From JBARCX01 sp049794535 (GTDB lineage Bacteria > Pseudomonadota > Gammaproteobacteria > Xanthomonadales > Rhodanobacteraceae), in contig JBARCX010000032.1 in assembly GCA_049794535.1 (NCBI GenBank), positions 1-15,565 of the forward strand: a stretch of 15,565 bases of DNA. The letters are read 5' to 3'. Position numbers and translations under genes: made by a program. The notes under the pieces are model-generated. The model was not told the origin of the DNA. It saw only the letters and a program-made list of their open reading frames with translations, and searched no databases. Shown in pieces: positions 7,292 to 13,565 of the stretch. The first letter of the stretch is position 1. Each line of letters begins with the position of its first letter.

Positions 7292-8584
7292 TCAGGCGCC
7301 GGTCGGACGCATCACCTCATCAAAGCTCAGGCTCTGCTCCGTGGTCTTGGCGTGTTCGGCCACCCACTCGGCTACCTGATCTTCTATCACACGATTCTGC
7401 AGCCCAGACATCAATTGGGGGTCGTTGTTATAGAGTTCAACGACCTTTTCCGGCTCTTCATAAGTCGAAGCGATCGCTGCGAGCTGCTCGGCAACACGCG
7501 AACGGTCGATCTTCAGCTCATTCTTGCGGGCGATCTCACCCATCAGCAGGCCAGCGATCACGCGCTTACGGGCCATCGGCTGGGCGGCCTCGATCAACTG
7601 CGGCGGCGGCTGCTGACCACGCGGCACGCTGCCGGCCGCGAGATTACGCGCCTCGGCCTGCACCATCATGTTCGGCACTTCCAGGTCGGCATGCGTGTCA
7701 GCCAGCTTTTCGGCCACTTCGGACTTCAAACGCGCCAGCAACGTGGCTTTCAGCTCGCGCTCCAGGTTCGCACGCACTTCCTTACGGAAGTTATCCAGGT
7801 CGCCATCGGCAATGCCAAACAGCTTGGCGAATTCAGCATCTACCGTCGGTAGCTTCTGCTCCTGCACCTTGACGATCTTGAAGTTGACCTTAGCGGCCTT
7901 TCCAGCAAGCTGCTCGTTGCGGAAGTCTTCCGGGAACGCAATCTCGTTCTCGAATGCATCATCAGCCTTGTGGCCGGTCAATGCTTCATCCAGCGCCTTA
8001 AACAGGGTGCCCGAGCCGAGCACGCTGCCTGCGCGCTCCAGACCCTCAGCGGGAAAACGATAATCGCCGGCTTCAGCGCCGTACTCGAACATCACGAAAT
8101 CGCCCTCGACCGAGGCGCGCTCAACCGGGTCGAAAGTGCGACGCTGCTGACGCAAGGTTTCGATCATCTTTTCGATATCGGCGTCGGTGACTTCAGCCTT
8201 CGGACGCTTGATTTCGAGCGCGGTGACATCGACCTCCGGAAACTCCGGCATGATCTCGAACGTGGCCGTGTAGGCGATCTCGCCATTCTCGGGCAAGCCC
8301 GTGGTGTTGATCGCCGGCTGGGCAACAGGCTGCAACTTCTCCTGCGTGAACGCTTCGCGCAGCGTGCTACCGATCAGGTCGGACAGCACCTCGCCACGAA
8401 CCTGCGCACCGAAGCGCTGCTGGATCACCGTGGTAGGCACCTTGCCCGGGCGGAAGCCCTTCAAGCGAACCGTGCGACCCATCTCCGCAATACGCTGGCT
8501 CACCTGCGACTCGAACCGCTCCGCGGGAAACTTCACCGTGAGCTTGCGCTCAAGCTTGCCGACGTTCTCAACCGAAACCTGCAT
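7292..8584 (-). CDS. tig: Trigger factor, ribosome-associated chaperone/peptidyl-prolyl isomerase
   Basis: Trigger factor binds ribosomal protein uL23 at the exit tunnel and shields nascent chains. The 430-residue product has the N-terminal ribosome-binding domain (1-about 115) with the signature loop GFRPGKVP (43-50), where E. coli has GFRKGKVP. It then has the FKBP-like isomerase domain (about 160-245) and the C-terminal helical chaperone arms (about 250-430). Length is normal. The start is the ATG at 8584, preceded by AGGAGA at a 4-base spacing. An open frame continues upstream into the tRNA-Leu gene, giving a false N-terminus that should not be annotated. The gene opens the tig-clpP-clpX-lon series and lies 83 bases after tRNA-Leu, with two hairpins between. 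Confidence 0.98.
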   Translation of the reverse strand: MQVSVENVGKLERKLTVKFPAERFESQVSQRIAEMGRTVRLKGFRPGKVPTTVIQQRFGAQVRGEVLSDLIGSTLREAFTQEKLQPVAQPAINTTGLPENGEIAYTATFEIMPEFPEVDVTALEIKRPKAEVTDADIEKMIETLRQQRRTFDPVERASVEGDFVMFEYGAEAGDYRFPAEGLERAGSVLGSGTLFKALDEALTGHKADDAFENEIAFPEDFRNEQLAGKAAKVNFKIVKVQEQKLPTVDAEFAKLFGIADGDLDNFRKEVRANLERELKATLLARLKSEVAEKLADTHADLEVPNMMVQAEARNLAAGSVPRGQQPPPQLIEAAQPMARKRVIAGLLMGEIARKNELKIDRSRVAEQLAAIASTYEEPEKVVELYNNDPQLMSGLQNRVIEDQVAEWVAEHAKTTEQSLSFDEVMRPTGA

Positions 8585-8610
8585 GACGTCTCCTGGAATA
8601 ACCTTTAGTA

Positions 8611-8644
8611 GCGCTGACTCAGCGCCATGGCGGCCCCGGCCGCC
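8611..8644 (-). other. Two adjacent hairpins in the tRNA-Leu/tig interval
   Basis: Two GC-rich inverted repeats lie between tRNA-Leu and tig. One is a 7-bp stem with a 2-base centre (8629-8644). The other is a 6-bp stem with a 3-base loop (8611-8625). No T-tract follows either, so they are not ordinary intrinsic terminators. They would sit in a tRNA-Leu/tig read-through RNA, or in the tig leader if a promoter lies upstream. Confidence 0.4.
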
Positions 8645-8666
8645 TGCATGAAAACCCGAGGGAATA

Positions 8667-8752
<86 letters not shown>

Positions 8753-8774
8753 AATGGCAACATCTTAGAAGGTA

Positions 8775-8780
8775 TTTATA
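8775..8780 (-). promoter_or_regulatory. Possible -10 element for tRNA-Leu (and tig)
   Basis: TATAAA on the minus strand lies 22 bases upstream of the tRNA-Leu 5' end, at a position suited to a tRNA promoter. No good -35 element is found at the right spacing. A TTGAAA (8791-8796) is only 10 bases away, which is too close. Weakly supported. Confidence 0.3.
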
Positions 8781-8990
8781 AGTGACCGATTTTCAAGGCT
8801 TTTTGGCGACAAATTGGCCGCAAACAACCCATCTGGCCTCTATGCCTCGCTAAGTTGATGATTCCCTTGTACCAAAGCGGGTCATTTTACGGTTGTGCAC
8901 CCATCCAGCACAAGCATGTAAGGAGATTGCAAAGCCAGCCAGCACTCCATATCCGACAAGTCGCACGCTTCTTCAGCCGCAGGGAAGCAC

Positions 8991-9027
8991 AAAAAAACAA
9001 CGGCCCGCATCGCTGCGAGCCGCCGTT
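8991..9027 (-). terminator. Strong intrinsic terminator of the tRNA cluster
   Basis: On the minus strand AACGGC (9022-9027) pairs with GCCGTT (8999-9004). An inner CGCA/TGCG stem is capped by a GCGA tetraloop. A run of seven Ts follows (8991-8997). It begins 6 bases past the CCA of tRNA-Lys. This is the clearest Rho-independent terminator in the window. Confidence 0.85.
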
Positions 9028-9032
9028 CCGTT

Positions 9033-9108
<76 letters not shown>

Positions 9109-9119
9109 TAAACTTGATT

Positions 9120-9197
9120 TGGGGTGAGCGATGGGATTCGAACCCACGACAACCGGAATCACAATCCGGTACTCTAACCAACTGAGCTACGCCCACC
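9120..9197 (-). tRNA. tRNA-His (anticodon GTG)
   Basis: The minus-strand cloverleaf has acceptor GTGGGCG/CGCTCAC, discriminator C and encoded CCA (9120-9122). The loop TTGTGAT gives anticodon GTG. Base 9197 supplies the extra 5' G (position -1) that pairs with C73 and is the identity element for histidyl-tRNA synthetase. Confidence 0.97.
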
Positions 9198-9211
9198 ATA
9201 AAACTTGGATC

Positions 9212-9288
9212 TGGCGCGCCCGACAGGAATCGAACCTGCAACCGTCGGCTTAGAAGGCCGATGCTCTATCCGGTTGAGCTACAGGCGC
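9212..9288 (-). tRNA. tRNA-Arg (anticodon TCT)
   Basis: This 77-base minus-strand cloverleaf has acceptor GCGCCTG/CGGGCGC (one G-T pair), discriminator G and encoded CCA. The loop CTTCTAA gives anticodon TCT, which reads AGA/AGG codons. It lies 15 bases upstream of tRNA-His. Confidence 0.97.
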
Positions 9289-9310
9289 TTGACTAAAGCG
9301 AAACACCTGA

Positions 9311-9387
9311 TGGTCGGGGCAGAGGGATTCGAACCCACGACTTCCAGCTCCCAAAGCTGGCGCTCTACCAGGCTGAGCTATACCCCG
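9311..9387 (-). tRNA. tRNA-Pro (anticodon TGG)
   Basis: This 77-base minus-strand cloverleaf has acceptor CGGGGTA/TGCCCCG, discriminator A and encoded CCA. The anticodon stem CCAGC/GCTGG closes loop TTTGGGA, giving TGG. A 172-base spacer with its own promoter candidate separates it from tRNA-Arg(ACG). Confidence 0.97.
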
Positions 9388-9429
9388 CTTTCGAATCCTC
9401 GACTACTACGCACAAGTCGAAGCCTCGGA

Positions 9430-9459
9430 ATGCTACGGGTGACGCGTTGCCTAAGTCAA
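9430..9459 (-). promoter_or_regulatory. Possible internal promoter for tRNA-Pro and downstream tRNAs
   Basis: On the minus strand TTGACT (9454-9459) and TAGCAT (9430-9435) are 18 bases apart. A start near 9423 would give a leader of about 36 bases before tRNA-Pro. It would explain the unusually wide gap inside an otherwise tight cluster. The -10 matches consensus at only 4 of 6 positions. Confidence 0.45.
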
Positions 9460-9559
9460 TCCGTATCGACGCACACCGAACCTCAGACTTCGTCCGGCTC
9501 GCTAAGACGATCAACTGTCCTGGCGATTGAATACGATGCAAGCAACGTACTCTGTAAAA

Positions 9560-9636
9560 TGGCGCGCCCGGAGAGATTCGAACTCCCGACCACCTAGTTC
9601 GTAGCCAGGTACTCTATCCAACTGAGCTACGGGCGC
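9560..9636 (-). tRNA. tRNA-Arg (anticodon ACG)
   Basis: This 77-base minus-strand cloverleaf has acceptor GCGCCCG/CGGGCGC, discriminator G and encoded CCA. The loop CTACGAA gives anticodon ACG, whose A34 is normally edited to inosine by TadA to read CGU/CGC/CGA. It is the first gene of the cluster, about 57 bases after the predicted start site. Confidence 0.97.
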
Positions 9637-9700
9637 GCAGTAAAACTGATTGCTACTGCGCGATTCCTATGAATTGGAAAGCGCCGAAGCCAGAAGCGGA

Positions 9701-9749
9701 ATTATTCAGATTTGAAGCGCGGACGTCAACACTTTTCGTACATTTTTTT
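9701..9749 (-). promoter_or_regulatory. Strong sigma-70 promoter with UP element for the tRNA cluster
   Basis: On the minus strand TTGACG (9724-9729) and AATAAT (9701-9706) are spaced by exactly 17 bases. Directly upstream of the -35 are two A-tracts, A7 (9743-9749) and A4 (9733-9736), in the layout of a bipartite UP element contacted by the RNA polymerase alpha subunit. The sequence after the -10 is CG-rich (TCCGC), which can fit growth-rate or stringent control. Transcription would start near 9694. Confidence 0.75.
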
Positions 9750-9753
9750 CATC

Positions 9754-9778
9754 TGTATCGATCACGTTCATCGATACA
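9754..9778. repeat. Perfect 9-bp inverted repeat with 7-base loop
   Basis: TGTATCGAT (9754-9762) is repeated inverted as ATCGATACA (9770-9778). It lies between the end of the amidase gene and the UP element of the tRNA promoter. On the minus strand it is followed by As rather than Ts, so it does not look like an intrinsic terminator for the amidase transcript. It may be a hairpin that ends upstream transcription another way, or a protein-binding site. Confidence 0.5.
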
Positions 9779-9834
9779 CCTGCGTCAGCATGCTCTCGCA
9801 CGCGCAGTCATCACATCCAAACCGTTGCTCAAAC

Positions 9835-10638
9835 TCACTTCATGTCGAGTGCAAAATCGTCGGCATCCATCCAAGCCGGGAAGCGTTCGCGATGCGCCAG
9901 GAGCGGTGCCGGATCAAGCCGGAGCGTAGCTACCTGCTCCTGCGAACCAAATTCAAGCAATGGCTCACCCACTGGATCGATCACTGCGCTATCGCCCGCA
10001 TACGGCAAATCATTGCCATCGACACCCACGCGATTCACACCGATCACGTAGCTGAGATTTTCGATGGCACGTGCGCGCAATAAGGTGCGCCACGGCTGCC
10101 TACGCGGCGCAGGCCAGTTAGCCACAAACAACGCAAGGTCGTAGTCCATGCCACCGACGGCCTGCTCCATGCGGCGATTGCGAAGCCATACGGGAAAACG
10201 CAGGTCATAGCAGACCTGCGGCAGGATGCGCCACCCCTTCAACTCGACGATCAATCGCTCACTACCGCCACCGTAACGCGTGTGCTCGCCGGCCATGCGG
10301 AACAGATGCCGCTTGTCGTATTGCGCATGACTACCATCCGGTCGCATCCACAACAGACGGTTAAACACAGTATCGCCTTCGCGGATGGCAAGGCTGCCAC
10401 AGATCACTGCATCTGCTTCGCTGGCCAGCTCACGCAACCATGCCACGCCCTCGCCATCCATCACCTCGGCACTAGCACGCGTATCGTTGCTAAAACCAGA
10501 GAGAAACGTTTCCGGCAGCACAATCAAATCACTCCGCCCCGCTACCTGACGCACTAGCTCACCGTAGTAGGCACGATTGCCTGGCGCATCGTGCCAACGT
10601 GTAGCCCCCTGCACCAAGCTGATATTTAGAGCTTGCAT
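9835..10638 (-). CDS. Omega-amidase, nitrilase superfamily (YafV/NIT2-like)
   Basis: This 267-residue carbon-nitrogen hydrolase has the full nitrilase triad: Glu43 in LPETFLSGF, Lys109 in YDKRHLF and Cys143 in QVCYDLRFPVW. The motifs match the omega-amidase branch (E. coli YafV, mammalian NIT2), which hydrolyses 2-oxoglutaramate or 2-oxosuccinamate to the 2-oxoacid and ammonia in the cytosol. I chose the ATG at 10638, preceded by GGAG at a 5-base spacing. A longer upstream extension has no family support. The start lies inside the end of the upstream aminotransferase gene (13-base overlap), so the two are very likely co-transcribed and translationally coupled. That partner makes the substrate, which strengthens the assignment. 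Another amidase of the same superfamily is possible but less likely. Confidence 0.88.
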   Translation of the reverse strand: MQALNISLVQGATRWHDAPGNRAYYGELVRQVAGRSDLIVLPETFLSGFSNDTRASAEVMDGEGVAWLRELASEADAVICGSLAIREGDTVFNRLLWMRPDGSHAQYDKRHLFRMAGEHTRYGGGSERLIVELKGWRILPQVCYDLRFPVWLRNRRMEQAVGGMDYDLALFVANWPAPRRQPWRTLLRARAIENLSYVIGVNRVGVDGNDLPYAGDSAVIDPVGEPLLEFGSQEQVATLRLDPAPLLAHRERFPAWMDADDFALDMK

Positions 10639-11774
10639 AGACGCTCCGCACCCGCCTCCAGCGTGGCATCGTTCTTGGCAAAACACAGGCGAATGAGCCG
10701 TGTATTTGGTGCCTTGTCGTAGAACGGCGTCAACGGAATAGCCGCCACGCCCCCCTGCTTGACCAACCAGTCGCAGAAGGCGATATCGTCTTCGTCACGG
10801 ATCGCCGAGTAATCAACAAGCTGGAAATAGCCTCCCGGAACGTCAAGCAATTTCAAACGCGAAGGCTTGAGCAACTCGCGGAAACGATTGCGTTTGGACT
10901 CATAGAAAGCTGGCAACTCCAGATAGTGCTGCGGATCGCTGGCGAGAAATTCGGCAAAGGCCACCTGCGCCGGATGGAACGTGCAGAAGGTCAGATATTG
11001 GTGCACCTTGCGGAACTCGGCCGATAGCGCTTTCGGCGCAATCGCGTAGCCGATCTTCCAGCCAGTGCAGTGATAGGTCTTACCGAAGCTGGAAACCACG
11101 ATGCTTCGCGCGGCCAGCTCAGGATGACGCAACACGCTCTGATGTGCAGCGCCGTCAAATACGATGTGCTCGTACACCTCGTCCGACAACACCACGATTT
11201 GGGTGTCACGCACGATCTCGGCCAACGTATCGAGATCAGCAGCGGAGAGCACCGCACCGGATGGATTGTGCGGACTGTTGATCAGAATCATCCGCGTCTT
11301 CGGCGTAATCGAATCCCGCACCCGCTGCCAGTCGATCGCAAAGCTCGGTAACGTCAGCGGAATATGTACCGTACGCGCTCCCTGCAGTTCGATCGCCGGC
11401 TCGTAACTGTCATACGCCGGATCGAATACGATCACCTCATCGCCTACCCGCACTATCGCAGCGATCGCGGCAAACAAGGCTTCGGTAGCGCCAGATGTCA
11501 CCGTCACCTCGGTATCGGCATCAACCCGATGACCATATAGGCGAGCCGTCTTCAGTGCGATCTGTTCGCGCAGCGGCGCCAACCCAATCCCTGGTGCGTA
11601 CTGATTACGCCCTTCAGCCATCGCCCGCGTAACCGCATCGCGCAGTGCATGTGGCGGTTCGTAATCAGGAAAACCCTGCCCCAGATTGACCGCTTTATGC
11701 TCCAGGGCCAGCTGGCTCATCACACTGAAAATGGTGGTGCCGACTTTCGGAAGTTTGGTTTCGATGTTCATCAT
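10626..11774 (-). CDS. Pyridoxal-phosphate aminotransferase, methionine/glutamine type (YbdL-like)
   Basis: This 382-residue fold-type I aminotransferase is a full-length class I/II enzyme. Visible landmarks are the N-terminal NLGQGFPDYEPP, the cofactor-contacting NSPHNPSG (Asn170), SDEVYEH (Asp198, Tyr201), the Schiff-base Lys232 in SSFGKTYHCTGWKIGY, and Arg362 in RLIRLCFAK for the substrate carboxylate. The sequence resembles E. coli YbdL and kynurenine/glutamine transaminase K enzymes, which transfer amino groups between methionine, phenylalanine or glutamine and 2-oxoacids, including the methionine-salvage 2-oxoacid. The overlapping omega-amidase gene would remove the 2-oxoglutaramate formed from glutamine and make the reaction irreversible. 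Two ATGs are adjacent at the start with no strong ribosome binding site, so the first is chosen arbitrarily. The LysR gene ends 38 bases upstream with no terminator visible. Confidence 0.9.
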   Translation of the reverse strand: MMNIETKLPKVGTTIFSVMSQLALEHKAVNLGQGFPDYEPPHALRDAVTRAMAEGRNQYAPGIGLAPLREQIALKTARLYGHRVDADTEVTVTSGATEALFAAIAAIVRVGDEVIVFDPAYDSYEPAIELQGARTVHIPLTLPSFAIDWQRVRDSITPKTRMILINSPHNPSGAVLSAADLDTLAEIVRDTQIVVLSDEVYEHIVFDGAAHQSVLRHPELAARSIVVSSFGKTYHCTGWKIGYAIAPKALSAEFRKVHQYLTFCTFHPAQVAFAEFLASDPQHYLELPAFYESKRNRFRELLKPSRLKLLDVPGGYFQLVDYSAIRDEDDIAFCDWLVKQGGVAAIPLTPFYDKAPNTRLIRLCFAKNDATLEAGAERLCKL

Positions 11775-11812
11775 TTAGCGGTCTGGATGTCCAAATGGAA
11801 AGCCTAACATGC

Positions 11813-12778
11813 TCAAAGCTTATCTAGATTGCGCTCCATGCACTCCTCATGTTTTTGCCGGGTAGCATCCGGCAATCGCTCAGCAAGAAAGTCCACCAAT
11901 GCCCGCACACCAGGCAACATGCCGCGGCGACTAGGGTAGACAAAGTGCATCGTGCCATCGGGCGCGCCCCACTCGGGAAGCACCACCTCAAGTTCGCCGC
12001 GTGTGATGGCCGGGGCACACACAAACTCCGGTAGCAGCGCCACACCAATACCCCTGCGCGCCGCTTCCAGCATGATCGCAAAGTCACCGCTGATCAGCCG
12101 CGCCTGGATCTCAACACTGACTCGCTGCCCCTGCGCATCGATCAGCTCCCACACCTGTGCGCCCTCGTGCTCTTGTATCGTTAATGCCGGCAAACGGGCT
12201 AGATCGGCCGGCTGGGTGGGATGACCATGGGCCTTCAACAGTGCAGGGCTGGCTACCAGCAAGACCCGCGACAGGCCAAAGCTGCGCACGATCATATTGG
12301 CGTCCGTGTCCAACTTGTTGCGCACGCGAATCGCCAGATCGTAGCCCTCACCAATCAGATCGACCCGGCGATTGGTCGCCGTGACGCGCACTTGCAGCTT
12401 GGGATAGAGCGCCATGAAATCCGGCAGCACGTGCGCCAACACGGTCTGCGTCAGTGACACGGGGCAGCTCAGGCGAACCACACCCCGCGGCTCAGCGCGC
12501 AGCTCATCGACTGCATCCTGCGCTGCACGCGCCTCCTCCAGCACGGCGCGACAGTGCCCGTAGAAGCGCTCACCCACCTCAGTAACCACGAAACGCCGCG
12601 TGGTCCGCTGCAGCAGGCGCACGCCGAGTCGCTCTTCCAGTTGCGCAATGCGCTTGCTCAATCGCGACTTAGGCACCCCCAGTGCACGACCAGCCGCTGA
12701 AAAGCCACCGTTTTCGACCACGGCAGCGAAAAAATAAAGGTCGTTCAGATCCTGCAGAGCCCCGGGCAATGCGGTCAT
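11813..12778 (-). CDS. LysR-family transcriptional regulator
   Basis: This 321-residue LysR-type regulator has an N-terminal winged helix-turn-helix (about residues 10-68, recognition region GGFSAAGRALGVPKSRLSKR) and a periplasmic-binding-like effector domain (about 97-305) containing GVALLPEFV. The AAVVENGGFSAAGRALGVPKS pattern is common in the LysR group that sits divergent to oxidoreductase genes. I chose the ATG at 12778, with GGGA upstream and a usual N-terminus. An in-frame ATG at 12793 is possible but has no binding site and would overlap the inverted repeat. It is transcribed away from the azoreductase gene, so it probably controls that gene and itself from the shared intergenic region. 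It may also read through into the aminotransferase/amidase pair. Confidence 0.93.
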   Translation of the reverse strand: MTALPGALQDLNDLYFFAAVVENGGFSAAGRALGVPKSRLSKRIAQLEERLGVRLLQRTTRRFVVTEVGERFYGHCRAVLEEARAAQDAVDELRAEPRGVVRLSCPVSLTQTVLAHVLPDFMALYPKLQVRVTATNRRVDLIGEGYDLAIRVRNKLDTDANMIVRSFGLSRVLLVASPALLKAHGHPTQPADLARLPALTIQEHEGAQVWELIDAQGQRVSVEIQARLISGDFAIMLEAARRGIGVALLPEFVCAPAITRGELEVVLPEWGAPDGTMHFVYPSRRGMLPGVRALVDFLAERLPDATRQKHEECMERNLDKL

Positions 12779-12794
12779 GACCGTTTCCCACATC

Positions 12795-12837
12795 GAACAA
12801 TACGTTCAGATGATCCCATCTTATCGCCCTGTTGTTC
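12795..12837. promoter_or_regulatory. Candidate LysR operator in the divergent intergenic region
   Basis: GAAC-N5-GTTC (12795-12807) is a short dyad next to the LysR start. GAACAA (12795-12800) recurs inverted as TTGTTC (12832-12837). Such paired half sites between divergent genes are typical of LysR regulation. The azoreductase promoter itself is not clear. A TATATC lies at about 12842-12847 without a strong -35. Confidence 0.4.
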
Positions 12838-12894
12838 TAGATATATCGTCATTTGGTCGCCGGCAACGCCGGTAGCCAACCCAGAGGATTCGCC

Positions 12895-13479
12895 ATGAAA
12901 CTCCTTCACATCGATGCTAGCTCGCTGGGCAAGCACTCCGTCTCGCGTGAATTGACCGCCACCATCGTGGACGGGCTGAAGCAAAGCCAGCATGGCACGG
13001 AGGTCACCTACCGCGACCTCGTTGCGCAGCCACTGCCGCATTGGGCGCCCGTGGCCGACGCCAACAGCGAAGGCGCCACACTTGGCCAGGCTGCCTTGGA
13101 TGAATTCCTCGCCGCCGACGTTATCGTCATCGGCGCCCCGATGTACAACTTCAGCATTCCGAGCCAACTCAAAGCCTGGATCGATCGCATCATGGTGGCC
13201 GGTACAACTTTCCGTTATGGCGCAAATGGCCCCGAAGGGCTGGCCGGTGGCAAGCGCGTGATCATCGCCTCCAGTCGCGGTGGCGTGTACAGCAGCGGCA
13301 GTGGTCGCGCCGAGCTGGATTTCCAGGAGCCCTACCTGCGCGCGGTACTTGGCTTCATCGGTATTACCGACGTTGAGTTCGTACGCGCCGAAGGTGTCAA
13401 CGTCAGCCCGGAACACAAAGCCACCGCAATGGCCTCTGCTCACACCTCGATCGGTGGCTTGGTAGCCAAGGCCGCTTAA
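12895..13479 (+). CDS. azoR: FMN-dependent NADH azoreductase / quinone reductase
   Basis: This 194-residue flavodoxin-like protein has the normal AzoR length. Landmarks are the phosphate-binding N-terminus LLHIDASSLGKHSVSREL, the FMN-contacting APMYNFSIPSQLKAWIDR (residues 81-98) and SSRGGVYSSGSG (126-137). AzoR dimers bind FMN and use NADH for two-electron reduction of azo dyes and quinones. Quinone detoxification is thought to be the physiological role. I chose the ATG at 12895, with AGAGGA 6 bases upstream, over an upstream in-frame start at 12853 whose extra 14 residues are not part of the family. A small CCGGC/GCCGG hairpin lies in the leader (12860-12872). It is the only plus-strand gene in the window, divergent from a LysR regulator and convergent with the beta-lactamase-family gene. 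Confidence 0.95.
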   Translation: MKLLHIDASSLGKHSVSRELTATIVDGLKQSQHGTEVTYRDLVAQPLPHWAPVADANSEGATLGQAALDEFLAADVIVIGAPMYNFSIPSQLKAWIDRIMVAGTTFRYGANGPEGLAGGKRVIIASSRGGVYSSGSGRAELDFQEPYLRAVLGFIGITDVEFVRAEGVNVSPEHKATAMASAHTSIGGLVAKAA

Positions 13480-13500
13480 TCGACGGCTCACTGCACAACG

Positions 13501-13551
13501 CAAGACGACGCTCCAGGAGGCCAAACAAACCTCCCCATGGGCGTCGCCTTG
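13501..13551. terminator. Long imperfect hairpin between convergent genes
   Basis: CAAG/CTTG, CGACGC/GCGTCG, CCA/TGG and GGAGG/CCTCC pair in nested order across 13501-13551 with small bulges. It starts 21 bases after azoR and lies 14 bases from the stop of the convergent gene, where a shared terminator is expected. Neither side has a T-tract, so the mechanism is uncertain. Confidence 0.5.
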
Positions 13552-13565
13552 TCGTGGTGGATGCA

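Noticed and set aside
8753..8990. Possible gene or mobile remnant between tRNA-Leu and the tRNA-cluster terminator
   Set aside because: No coding frame, direct repeat, integrase remnant or duplicated tRNA end was seen. It appears to be plain intergenic DNA with at most a weak promoter.
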